Below are positions 17,277 through 24,643 of a DNA stretch of 28,680 bases, one piece after another; position 1 is the stretch's first letter, and each line of letters starts with the position of its first letter. Position numbers and translations under genes: made by a program. Source of the stretch: Nitrospira sp. UBA6493 (GTDB taxonomy: Bacteria; Nitrospirota; Nitrospiria; Nitrospirales; Nitrospiraceae); assembly GCA_002435325.1 (NCBI GenBank), contig DJMJ01000023.1:1-28680 (forward strand). Reading direction: 5' to 3'. A model generated the notes under the pieces. The model did no database searches. It saw only the letters and a program-made list of their open reading frames with translations, and was not told the DNA's origin.

Positions 17277-19202
17277 TTAGTGGCTAGCTGCCGGCTGCGG
17301 CGCACTACCAGGAACCGCTGCCTTCGCTTCAACCGGCGCCTTCTTAGCAGCCAAGCTGCCGAGCCAGAACACAAAGAGAATGCTAATCCAGAAGAACAAC
17401 ACGTTGAACGAAATCATGTTCGCCGCAAATCCTACCGTATGCGTGTAGGCCCACGGTGAATTGTCACGCATGATTTCATTGACATGCCAGAAGAGGCGGA
17501 CCGATGAGCGAATATATCCCATCAATCCCATCATCCAGGTAAACGCGGTCGCCAACATAATCAGGGCGTATTGCGAACGAGCGGAAATCTTCCCCCACTC
17601 GATTGCCCCTGTCTGCTTGGCGCCCTTCATCATGATGCTATTAAGCGCAAACATGAAGAAGAGACAGGAGAGCGTTGTGGCAACCTGCGGCACAGACAAT
17701 CCCACCCGAACGTTTGCAGGAATGTAGTACCCGTAGATAGCCAGACCAACAATGTTTATATACGCGAAGAAGAAGAAACATCCCATGAAGATGTTTCCGA
17801 ACTTCGCCCATGACACGGTCGAAACCTTATTGCCCCGCATGTACCACACGAAGCTCAAGACCGTGGTGGTAATAATGACGTTAATACCGCCGTTTTTGGC
17901 CGACATAACACCGTAGTTACCCAAAACCGGGTGCTGCTGTCCACCCATGGCCTTCAACTCCGCCGGAGTCATAACCATGGTGTGCGGCGTAATGAATACG
18001 AGATACCCACAAGCAAGAAGAAATACCAGATACTTAATGTAGCGCTGATATTTTTCCGCCCCGCGCATCCGACCCATGGCCTGCCACAGATAATAGTTCG
18101 TGCTCAAGAACAAGATGCCGATCATGGTTGCCTGGATAATAAAGAGCCAAGCAAGCAATCCGCCCATGAGCGTAATCCCCATCTGCTGCCGATACGCATA
18201 CACCTCGCGCATGAGCCAGTACCCTGCGAAAGGCAACGGAATCAAGAACGCGACACCGAGCGCCATTGCGATATATCCCATCCAGTCATAATGGGCTCGC
18301 TCTTCATCCGTCTTCGACGCAAGGAACTTATAGGCCGCATAGGCCGCGACAACACCGCCACCAAAGGCCATATTGCCCAAGATGCGATGGAGGTTGAGCG
18401 GGTTCCACAATGCCGTATGAAGGACGTGCCAGATATTCCCGAGAAACCGCCCCTGCTCGTCAACACCGGCTGGCGACATCATGAAGCCGATCCACGAATT
18501 CGCCAAGAACATGAGCAAGGTTCCGATGATGTTCAGAATAACGGACATGCTCAAGTGGATCCACTTCAGGAATCCCTCCTTCATCTTGTCCCAACCATAG
18601 TAATAGATGTAGAGGGTTCCGCTTTCCGCCACGAACATCAATGCATAGATATGCATCACAGGACGGAAGATGCTGGACAGATACCCGAAGAAGGCTGGAT
18701 AGAGCGTCAGGAATGTGAAGATAAGGATACCGCCAAGCACCGCCGTCAACGAGTAGGCCGTCAAGCTGATCTTAATGAAGTCATAGGCCAGCTGATCGTA
18801 CCGCTTCGCGAGCGCCTTGTCCTTTGTGACCACCCCCATGAACTCGACCACCATACAGAAGATCGGTACGGCCAGAACGAAGCTGCCGTAGTAAAGGTGC
18901 TGCTGGTTCGCAAACCATAGCAAGACCCGGCTCTCAAAGTTATAACGCGGATAGTCCTTGGGGCCATCCGTCGTCACCGGAGCAGGGGCACCAACGACGA
19001 TACCCTCCGTCTTGTAATAGACATCCCGCCCCTTCTCAACCTTCGCCTCGTCCTTCTTCCCATCTTCCTTCCCGTCTTCCGCAAACGCCACTCCGCCAGA
19101 TGTCAGCGCAGGCAACGACACGGCGATCGGAAGCAGGAGGAGGCCGATCATTGCGCCAAGCGCCATGATCGACATCATCTTCTTACGGGTTAAAAAACCC
19201 AT
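17277..19202 (-). CDS. Cytochrome bd-like oxidase core subunit (CydA-like), paralog 1 (bdA)
   Basis: 641 residues from ATG 19202, preceded by a near-perfect AAGGAGGT. A frame extension of 16 codons upstream is rejected for that reason. A signal peptide-like segment (about 1-41, ending VAFAED) precedes about 14 helices. Eye alignment to E. coli CydA matches H102 to His19 (haem ligand), E193 plus GWD to Glu107 plus GWD, and H272 in NPLNLH to His186 (haem b558). The acidic residue matching Glu99 is Ile184 or its neighbour H184/I185 region rather than Glu, and no GRQPW quinol motif is visible. Conserved extra His residues include H259, H262, H407, H424 and H573. I infer a cytochrome-c-linked rather than quinol-linked oxidase; alternatively it is an electron-transfer b cytochrome without oxidase activity. 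Confidence 0.85.
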   Translation of the reverse strand: MGFLTRKKMMSIMALGAMIGLLLLPIAVSLPALTSGGVAFAEDGKEDGKKDEAKVEKGRDVYYKTEGIVVGAPAPVTTDGPKDYPRYNFESRVLLWFANQQHLYYGSFVLAVPIFCMVVEFMGVVTKDKALAKRYDQLAYDFIKISLTAYSLTAVLGGILIFTFLTLYPAFFGYLSSIFRPVMHIYALMFVAESGTLYIYYYGWDKMKEGFLKWIHLSMSVILNIIGTLLMFLANSWIGFMMSPAGVDEQGRFLGNIWHVLHTALWNPLNLHRILGNMAFGGGVVAAYAAYKFLASKTDEERAHYDWMGYIAMALGVAFLIPLPFAGYWLMREVYAYRQQMGITLMGGLLAWLFIIQATMIGILFLSTNYYLWQAMGRMRGAEKYQRYIKYLVFLLACGYLVFITPHTMVMTPAELKAMGGQQHPVLGNYGVMSAKNGGINVIITTTVLSFVWYMRGNKVSTVSWAKFGNIFMGCFFFFAYINIVGLAIYGYYIPANVRVGLSVPQVATTLSCLFFMFALNSIMMKGAKQTGAIEWGKISARSQYALIMLATAFTWMMGLMGYIRSSVRLFWHVNEIMRDNSPWAYTHTVGFAANMISFNVLFFWISILFVFWLGSLAAKKAPVEAKAAVPGSAPQPAASH

Positions 19203-19269
19203 GGCAAACCTCCTTGATGCACTCCAAAAATATGAAAAACCAATCCCCACACAACTCTGCCAGATCTGA

Positions 19270-19392
19270 CTATTTCCTGAACATGTACCAGAAGTCCAAC
19301 CCCTGCGCGTCCATCAAGAAGTGGTCTACCGCCAAAAAGTACGCCACACAAATCACCACAGAAACCAATGCGTAGAAAATTGTCTGCCCCAT
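19270..19392 (-). CDS. 40-residue single-helix membrane peptide, second of pair
   Basis: ATG 19392 to TAG 19270. A GAGGGAGG ribosome site lies seven bases before the ATG. The product starts MGQTIFYALVSVV, has one strongly hydrophobic helix (about residues 5-22), then a polar tail with DHFLMD and FWYMFRK. It sits 67 bases upstream of the bdA core and 62 after the first small peptide. Small single-helix proteins next to bd oxidases are known as structural subunits (CydX, CydH types), but I see no recognisable CydX signature. Function is inferred from position, size and topology only. Confidence 0.75.
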   Translation of the reverse strand: MGQTIFYALVSVVICVAYFLAVDHFLMDAQGLDFWYMFRK

Positions 19393-19454
19393 CTCGCTGC
19401 CTCCCTCAAATCAATGCTAAGCCGTTAACACCATCGCGCCTTCAACGCGCAAGA

Positions 19455-19577
19455 CTAGCAAGGGCACTGAATACCGGCGAACCAATAAAAAAACCACAGA
19501 CCCACGGCGCAGGTGATGTAAAAAATCATCTTCCCGACCTTAACCATCAAATCGCTGTCAGCTGGTGCTGTCGCCAT
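19455..19577 (-). CDS. 40-residue single-helix membrane peptide ending Cys-Pro-Cys, first of pair
   Basis: ATG 19577 to TAG 19455, with AGGGAGGGGG upstream of the start. A polar N terminus (MATAPADSDLMVKVGK) precedes a helix of about 22 residues (MIFYITCAVGLWFFYWF) and the peptide ends FAGIQCPC. It is exactly as long as the next peptide and is probably the first gene of the oxidase transcript. The C-terminal Cys-Pro-Cys, probably on the periplasmic side, could bind a metal or a haem edge or form a disulfide. I recognise no family. Confidence 0.75.
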   Translation of the reverse strand: MATAPADSDLMVKVGKMIFYITCAVGLWFFYWFAGIQCPC

Positions 19578-19628
19578 CGTATGTCCCCCTCCCTAAATCG
19601 AATGAGTTGATCGAAATTGGCGAAATCC

Positions 19629-19657
19629 TTGACACTCAAAAAACTGTGTGCTATTCA
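19629..19657 (+). promoter_or_regulatory. Predicted sigma-70 promoter for the plus-strand micropeptide
   Basis: A perfect TTGACA (19629-19634) is followed by 17 bases and TATTCA (19652-19657, 3 of 6 to TATAAT but sharing TAT). Transcription would start near 19664, about 30 bases before ATG 19696. It lies in the 118-base gap between the plus-strand peptide and the bdA operon. I found no convincing promoter for the minus-strand operon in the same gap. Confidence 0.45.
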
Positions 19658-19695
19658 AAATTCATCGCAAGTCACTTAAAAACAAAGGGAAAATC

Positions 19696-19800
19696 ATGAC
19701 CAAAAACTCAAAATTGTTCGACATTATAGTTTTGGCCGGAATGGTTGTCAACATCATTTTGGCCGTGTTTCTGATTCTCTATTACTTTGACTTTCTGTAA
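19696..19800 (+). CDS. 34-residue single-helix membrane peptide, divergent from the bdA operon
   Basis: ATG 19696 to TAA 19798-19800 on the plus strand, against the direction of everything around it. The product begins MTKNSKLFDIIVLAG, then has an almost uninterrupted hydrophobic helix (VVNIILAVFLILYYF) and ends DFL. AAAGGGA precedes the ATG and a TTGACA promoter lies upstream. Its last 47 bases overlap the 3' end of the SUMF1-like gene on the other strand. There the minus-strand product is only a charged tail beyond the conserved domain, so the overlap costs that gene little. It could be a chance frame, but the positively charged start and clean helix argue for a real small membrane protein. 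Confidence 0.5.
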   Translation: MTKNSKLFDIIVLAGMVVNIILAVFLILYYFDFL

Positions 19801-20704
19801 TTTTCTCCGGATCAGATGCCCCTGACTGAGCCCCCACATCCGCTGCCTTGGCACATCGAAATCCGATCGTTTCATCGCGAAAATCTGGCACCATCTTACT
19901 GCGGCTGGTGATCCTGACATCGGCCCCGGCTGTGGTATAGCCCCCGCCACGGAGCACTCGGTATACCCCATGCTCCGGGCTGGGGGGATTCCGGTCTGGC
20001 GCCTCTTTAAAATAATTCTCTGAGTACCAATCCTCGACCCACTCCATGACATTCCCAGCCCCATCTGCCACTCCGAACGGACTCACATCAGATTGAAAGG
20101 CCCCGACCGATGCCGCGACCCCATAGCCGTCATTGACACGTGCCCAATTCGCCCCGTTGGGCTGATCGACATTGCCCCACGGCCAAAGACGCCCATCTAC
20201 ACCGCGCATGGCCTTTTCCCATTCCGCCTCGGTTGGTAAACGCTTCCCTTTCCACTGGCAATAGGCTTGCGCATCATCCCAGGAGACATAGACCGCCGGC
20301 TGATTAGGCCCGCGCATTTTGCTCACGTTCTTCGCGTATCGTGCCGGAGGGCCCGCCTTGCGATGGCCCGTCGCAGCCGCAAATTGTGCATAGTGATAGT
20401 TCGTCACTTCATAGCGGTCAATCTGAAATGGATCGAGCAAAATTTCTCTGGCTGGCTGCTCGTCAAATCCTCCCACATTGGTTCCACGGACAAACGGGCC
20501 ACCAGGAATGAGCACCATTTCGTCCTTAACCGGCACTTCAGCCGCTTCTCCTGGCCCTTCACCTATCTTCGCCGGCTCCTGTACCCCCTCGGACGAGTCT
20601 TCCAATGGAGTACTTGTCGTCCCTCGCAGAATCGCGATAATGGGCATGGAGGCAAACAACAACACGGTAATTCCAAAAACAACCTTGAATCGCGTCTCCA
20701 GCAT
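19754..20704 (-). CDS. Membrane-anchored SUMF1/formylglycine-fold protein, second copy
   Basis: 316 residues from ATG 20704, five bases after the preceding stop; an in-frame start 17 codons upstream overlaps that gene and is less likely. One N-terminal helix (about 7-27, VVFGITVLLFASMPIIAIL) precedes a SUMF1 domain. It shows IPGGPFVRGTN, RLPTEAEWEKAMRG, WPWGN, GAGNVMEWVEDWY, RVLRGGGY and the terminal TIGFRCA. The copper-binding catalytic Cys pair of true formylglycine-generating enzymes is absent after RGGG, so it is probably a binding or structural member. A charged tail of about 30 residues follows the domain. It is a neighbour of a similar copy and both follow the bdB genes. Confidence 0.85.
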   Translation of the reverse strand: MLETRFKVVFGITVLLFASMPIIAILRGTTSTPLEDSSEGVQEPAKIGEGPGEAAEVPVKDEMVLIPGGPFVRGTNVGGFDEQPAREILLDPFQIDRYEVTNYHYAQFAAATGHRKAGPPARYAKNVSKMRGPNQPAVYVSWDDAQAYCQWKGKRLPTEAEWEKAMRGVDGRLWPWGNVDQPNGANWARVNDGYGVAASVGAFQSDVSPFGVADGAGNVMEWVEDWYSENYFKEAPDRNPPSPEHGVYRVLRGGGYTTAGADVRITSRSKMVPDFRDETIGFRCAKAADVGAQSGASDPEKITESQSNRESETRPK

Positions 20705-20709
20705 GGCGG

Positions 20710-21627
20710 TTACTGCCCGGCCGCTTCCACCCCGGAGTCCAGATCGCTCGCGCACCGGATTCCGATCGTGATGTCATTCCGCCAATACTTGGCGGCAAAC
20801 CGTTTCGAAAGCCTCGCGTTCTGCTCCGTCTCTCTCCAGGATCCGCCGCGTACGACCTTGAGCTGGCTATCGTCGATGACTTTCGGGTCTCGATACACTC
20901 CCTTTTTATAGAAATGCTCGTCGTAGGAATCGGCAACCCACTCCGCGACATTTCCGGTCATGTCATGCAGCCCGTAGGGGCTGCGGCCAGCCTCGAACGA
21001 GCCGGGAGGCGCGAGATACTTATAGCCATCTTCAGGCCCATCCACATTGGCAACATTGTTCAAGAACTTGTCGCCCCAGGGATACTTTCGCCGCCCCTCG
21101 CCGCGCCCGGCCTTTTCCCACTCCGCCTCAGTCGGCAACCGTTTCCCAGCCCACTTGCAATAGGCCGCGGCATCTTCCCACGACACACTCATCGCCGCCA
21201 ATTCCGGCTTGAGCACCTTCGCCTGATCGTCTTCAAAAACTTCGATGCGCGGCTCTGGCCGCTTCGTCATTTTGGCAAAACGAAGATATTCATCCTGCCG
21301 CACTTCATTGCGGTCGATATAGTAGCCCTTCAAAAACACCTGATGCTCGGGGGCCTCATCCGGATCGCCGTCATTACTCCCCATCGTGAAGGGGCCGGCG
21401 GGAATCTGCACCATCTCCCGGCCTTCGTCCCCGACCCTGGTTTTGTACATGGAATAATCTTGCACCACCGTCTTGGCCGCAGCCGGACGCGCCTCCGTCT
21501 GGATGCTCATGACCAATTTCCGCATCTGCTTGTCCTTGTACGACTCATAGACCAGCCCGGCGATCAGGAGAATAAACGACCCGAAGACAAAAACAATTGA
21601 CCCGATCAGCACACCCCTGTTTTCCAT
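20710..21627 (-). CDS. Membrane-anchored SUMF1/formylglycine-fold protein, first copy
   Basis: 305 residues. N-terminal helix (about 7-27, LIGSIVFVFGSFILLIAGLVY), a 40-residue linker, then a full SUMF1 domain: IPAGPFTMGSNDGDPDEAP, YYIDRNEVRQDEY, RLPTEAEWEKAGRG, YPWGD, MTGNVAEWVAD, VVRGGSW and ITIGIRCAS. As in its neighbour, no catalytic Cys follows RGGS, so formylglycine chemistry is not expected. The anchor suggests a periplasmic domain. The two copies share topology and motifs but differ strongly in linkers, which suggests an old duplication with divided roles, for example as accessory subunits of the bd-like complex. Confidence 0.87.
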   Translation of the reverse strand: MENRGVLIGSIVFVFGSFILLIAGLVYESYKDKQMRKLVMSIQTEARPAAAKTVVQDYSMYKTRVGDEGREMVQIPAGPFTMGSNDGDPDEAPEHQVFLKGYYIDRNEVRQDEYLRFAKMTKRPEPRIEVFEDDQAKVLKPELAAMSVSWEDAAAYCKWAGKRLPTEAEWEKAGRGEGRRKYPWGDKFLNNVANVDGPEDGYKYLAPPGSFEAGRSPYGLHDMTGNVAEWVADSYDEHFYKKGVYRDPKVIDDSQLKVVRGGSWRETEQNARLSKRFAAKYWRNDITIGIRCASDLDSGVEAAGQ

Positions 21628-21663
21628 ATATCTCCGTGCGCCTTAAAAATTCGAGGATGATCC

Positions 21664-22068
21664 CTATTGGCGAACGTCCTGAGCCGCACCTTCAACGGAC
21701 GCACCCGCCGCCTCGGCCTTGCGGGCCGCGCGCATATCCAGCAGCATCGAGACCTGAACTCCGAGAAATCCACCCATAGCCGCCCCGGCACCGGCCCCAT
21801 ACGAAATACGCTCCGGTCCAGCCAGCAACCAGGCCAGCAGACCGCCGAAGACCGTCCCAACCAAGATACTAATTAAAAACCGGCGGCCTCCCAGAAAGCC
21901 GACGACGCCCCCCATGACCAGCCCGATACCGATCGCCAGCGGCATGAACTCACTGCCCATGATAAGGCCGATAAGCGTTCCCACCGTTCCCATCACTAAG
22001 ACGCCAAACCCGATGTCGACGAATTTGCGTGTGGAAATCCTTTGATCTGTGCCAGCCTCAGTCATCAC
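21664..22068 (-). CDS. Small glycine-rich membrane protein, function unknown
   Basis: 134 residues from GTG 22068, or 133 from ATG 22065, preceded by AGAGG. About four short helices are rich in Gly, Val and Leu (VDIGFGVLVMGTVGTLIGLIMG, cut here by loops at GSEF and GGRRF; then ISILVGTVFGGLLAWLLAG and GAGAGAAMGGFLGVQVSMLL). The C-terminal tail RAARKAEAAGAS is charged. The Gly-zipper pattern suggests helix packing or oligomers. No family recognised. It lies 18 bases after the DUF3047-like gene and 36 before the SUMF1 copies. Confidence 0.75.
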   Translation of the reverse strand: MMTEAGTDQRISTRKFVDIGFGVLVMGTVGTLIGLIMGSEFMPLAIGIGLVMGGVVGFLGGRRFLISILVGTVFGGLLAWLLAGPERISYGAGAGAAMGGFLGVQVSMLLDMRAARKAEAAGASVEGAAQDVRQ

Positions 22069-22086
22069 AACGCCAAACCTCTTTCA

Positions 22087-22755
22087 TTATTTCGCAGGAC
22101 TCGCCACCAGCGAACCAAAGTCGATCTCGACCCCCGGCGCAGCGATAATAGAAATCCCCCAGGCTTTGGGCGCAGGCTCATGTTGATGGATGCGCTTAAA
22201 ATCTTCGTAGACATTCACCCGCTCCTCAAACCACTGGCCAACCTCCTTGGTCCCGCTTTGCACTACCACCTCAGCTCCGCTGAACATCCCGCCCTCAGTC
22301 AACGTGCCGTCAGCTTTCGTCCCGCTCCACACATACTTGGTAAAAACCGGTATGAACATGAGATCCGTATCCAACGAGGCGTAAATAGCCGCGATCTGAT
22401 CGGTGCCGGCCGGCGCTTTCTGCAGCCGCCACCGCCACGTCAAGACCGGATAGGCCTTGGGATCCCAATCGATTTTCTTCTTCTTGATCCGCTGCCCAGC
22501 ATCTTTCGCCGAAAGAAAATTGACGCCGTTTTCACTCTGCACCTTATAGGCTTCCCGCCCCTTCGAATGACTGCGCTGATTCTCATGGTCCCAGGCCGAA
22601 GGAAATCCATCGGCCTCCTTCCCCTGAAAATCTTCCAGCACCAGCACCTGGCCTTCAGCCGAGACCCGCTCGCTCACCAGTAGACTTGCGCATACCACCG
22701 CCCCGAAAACGACGACTGCACTCCACACCGCTCTGCGCTTCATATCCTTCATCAC
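22087..22755 (-). CDS. DUF3047-like exported protein
   Basis: 222 residues from GTG 22755; ATG 22752 or 22743 are equally possible. A signal peptide ends near residue 34 (SERVSAEG). The mature part has the family pattern: LEDFQGKEADGFPSAW near the start, LTWRWRLQKAPAGTD in the middle with the following IYASLDT strand, and KAWGISIIAAPGVEIDFGSL near the end. DUF3047 has no assigned biochemical function; the fold is expected to be all-beta and periplasmic. It starts 12 bases after the bdB stop, so it is probably co-transcribed and may act on that complex. Confidence 0.78.
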   Translation of the reverse strand: MMKDMKRRAVWSAVVVFGAVVCASLLVSERVSAEGQVLVLEDFQGKEADGFPSAWDHENQRSHSKGREAYKVQSENGVNFLSAKDAGQRIKKKKIDWDPKAYPVLTWRWRLQKAPAGTDQIAAIYASLDTDLMFIPVFTKYVWSGTKADGTLTEGGMFSGAEVVVQSGTKEVGQWFEERVNVYEDFKRIHQHEPAPKAWGISIIAAPGVEIDFGSLVASPAK

Positions 22756-22767
22756 CTTTCTTTTCGT

Positions 22768-24639
22768 TTATGCTTCCTGCGACGACGAGGGCGCCAACGC
22801 CGGAGACTTCTCCTCAAAGAACTCTTCTCCCATCACCGGCTGCTGACCGCTCTGGCACATCCAAAACAACCCCAACACCGCTCCCCAAAAGACCACCATG
22901 TTGAGCGTGACCATTTTTGCGGCGAACTCCAGATCCGGCGTAAAGGCCCAAGGGGACACATCCGCCATCAACTCGCTCACATGCCAGGCCAATCGTCCGG
23001 ACGATCGGATATAGCCCATCAGCCCCATGACCCAGGTAAACGCCGCCGCCAATCCAAAAAGTCCCACCATCCCACGCACTGGGATCTTTCCCCATTGAAC
23101 AGGACCGTGCACAATCGCGCCTTTCAGCATAAGTCGATTGATCACCACACCTAACACAATCACCGTCAGCGTGGTGAACGCTTGCGGCGAAGAGAGTCCG
23201 ACTCGAATCTTCGCAGGCAGATAAAACCCATAGATCGAGAGCCAAATCACATTCACAAGGCCCATCGTATATAACGTCCCGATCAGCACATTGCCGGTCT
23301 TGACCCATGACACCGTCATGGTTCGATTTGCCCGACGGTAGTAGAGAAAGCTGAGGGCCGTAATAAGGATCATCACGTTCACCGCGCCGTTCTTGGCCGA
23401 CATGACCCCATAGTTCCCCACCACCGGATGCTGCGCTCCGCCCATGGCCTTCACCTCGCTAGCCGACATCATCACCGTGTGCGGCGTCAACCAGATAAAT
23501 AGGGCCAGCGTCAGAACCCCGAGCAGGAACTGATAATACGGCTGATAGCGCTCCCCCCCCTTGATCCGTGCCATGCTTTGCCAAATGTAGTAATTGATCC
23601 CCAAGAGCAACGCTCCGATCAATAGCGCCTGCACGACGAAGAGCCAGGTCAATAACCCGCCCATCATCGTCACCCCCATGCTCTGGCTGAAGGCATATAC
23701 CGAGCGCATCAACCAATAGCCTGCTATCGGCATCGGCAGCAGCGCACAGACCGTGACAAACAAGAAAATATAGCCCACCCAATCAAAATAGGCCCGCTCT
23801 TCACTCGTCTTACTGGTGAAAAACCGATAGCAGGCATAGGCCAGCACCACCGCGCCGCCGGACATAATATCCGCGAGAAACCGATGGACGTTGAGGGGAT
23901 TCCAAAGCGACGAATGGAGCAAGTGCCACACGTTACCCAAAAACCGGCCCTGAGCATCCACACCGGCCGGAGCCATCATAAACGCCGACCAGGAATTCGC
24001 CAGCAACAGCAAGGCCGTGCCAAAAATATTCGTCAGAATGCCGATTGCGGCATGGATCCATTTTAACCCGCGTTCAGCCATCCGATTCCAGCTGTAGTAA
24101 TAGAAAATCAAGAGCAGCGACTCTCCGACAAACACAATGGCGTAGGCCGGCATGAACGCCTTGAACGTCCCGCCCATATACTTCATGAACGATGGATAAA
24201 AGTAGATGAACATCGACAACATGAGGCTCCCGACCACAGCCGTCACCGAGAGCGCCAGCAACGCGACTTTCGCCAGATCTCTGGCCAACCCATCGTATCG
24301 AAGCGACAACGCCGGCTTTTTCGTGATCAGCCCCACAAACTCCAGTAACGCGCAAAACAGCGGCAGCGCGAGGACAAATCCACCGAAATAGGTATGTTGC
24401 TGCGTCACGAACCAGACCAATAAGCGGCTATCGAACGAGCCGATCCGTGAATAGACTGTCTCGTGGGGCTCTGGAGCGGCAGGCCCCTGCGGCGTCCCTT
24501 GCGTGCCAAAATACAAATCCGTCGCCTCACCGGCAAACGAGAAGCTCTGCGTCCCCCACCCCAATCCCACGACACTGACCAGGATCAGCGCCCCTACCAA
24601 AACCTTCACCGAGAGCAATGTAAATCGTGTCATATGCAT
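22768..24639 (-). CDS. Cytochrome bd-like oxidase core subunit (CydA-like), paralog 2 (bdB)
   Basis: 623 residues. It shares its layout with paralog 1: a leader of about 36 residues, then about 14 helices. Matching residues are H82 (CydA His19), E173 (Glu107), H252 in NPLNVH (His186), the WHLLH pair at 239-242 and the GYIRSSGRLAWHVSEL segment near the C terminus. As in paralog 1 there is no GRQPW quinol motif. The position of Glu99 is also not acidic (PAYAIVFVGES). ATG 24639 or 24633 could be the start, both within 15 bases of the preceding stop. Unlike paralog 1 it has no c-type cytochrome genes beside it. I infer a separate terminal oxidase or redox-sensing core using a different electron donor; substrate unknown. 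Confidence 0.85.
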   Translation of the reverse strand: MHMTRFTLLSVKVLVGALILVSVVGLGWGTQSFSFAGEATDLYFGTQGTPQGPAAPEPHETVYSRIGSFDSRLLVWFVTQQHTYFGGFVLALPLFCALLEFVGLITKKPALSLRYDGLARDLAKVALLALSVTAVVGSLMLSMFIYFYPSFMKYMGGTFKAFMPAYAIVFVGESLLLIFYYYSWNRMAERGLKWIHAAIGILTNIFGTALLLLANSWSAFMMAPAGVDAQGRFLGNVWHLLHSSLWNPLNVHRFLADIMSGGAVVLAYACYRFFTSKTSEERAYFDWVGYIFLFVTVCALLPMPIAGYWLMRSVYAFSQSMGVTMMGGLLTWLFVVQALLIGALLLGINYYIWQSMARIKGGERYQPYYQFLLGVLTLALFIWLTPHTVMMSASEVKAMGGAQHPVVGNYGVMSAKNGAVNVMILITALSFLYYRRANRTMTVSWVKTGNVLIGTLYTMGLVNVIWLSIYGFYLPAKIRVGLSSPQAFTTLTVIVLGVVINRLMLKGAIVHGPVQWGKIPVRGMVGLFGLAAAFTWVMGLMGYIRSSGRLAWHVSELMADVSPWAFTPDLEFAAKMVTLNMVVFWGAVLGLFWMCQSGQQPVMGEEFFEEKSPALAPSSSQEA

Positions 24640-24643
24640 ATCA

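Noticed and set aside
17931..18920. 329-codon plus-strand open frame inside bdA
   Set aside because: Low-complexity His/Arg-rich product typical of an antisense frame in high-GC coding DNA; the minus-strand membrane protein is clearly the gene.
19612..19626. FNR-like half site TTGAT in the bdA upstream gap
   Set aside because: Only one half matches (TTGAT-CGAA-ATTGG); the second half lacks the required ATCAA.
21628..21663. Possible short gene between the small membrane protein and the SUMF1 copies
   Set aside because: Only 36 bases; it holds just a spacer with a ribosome site and no start-to-stop frame.
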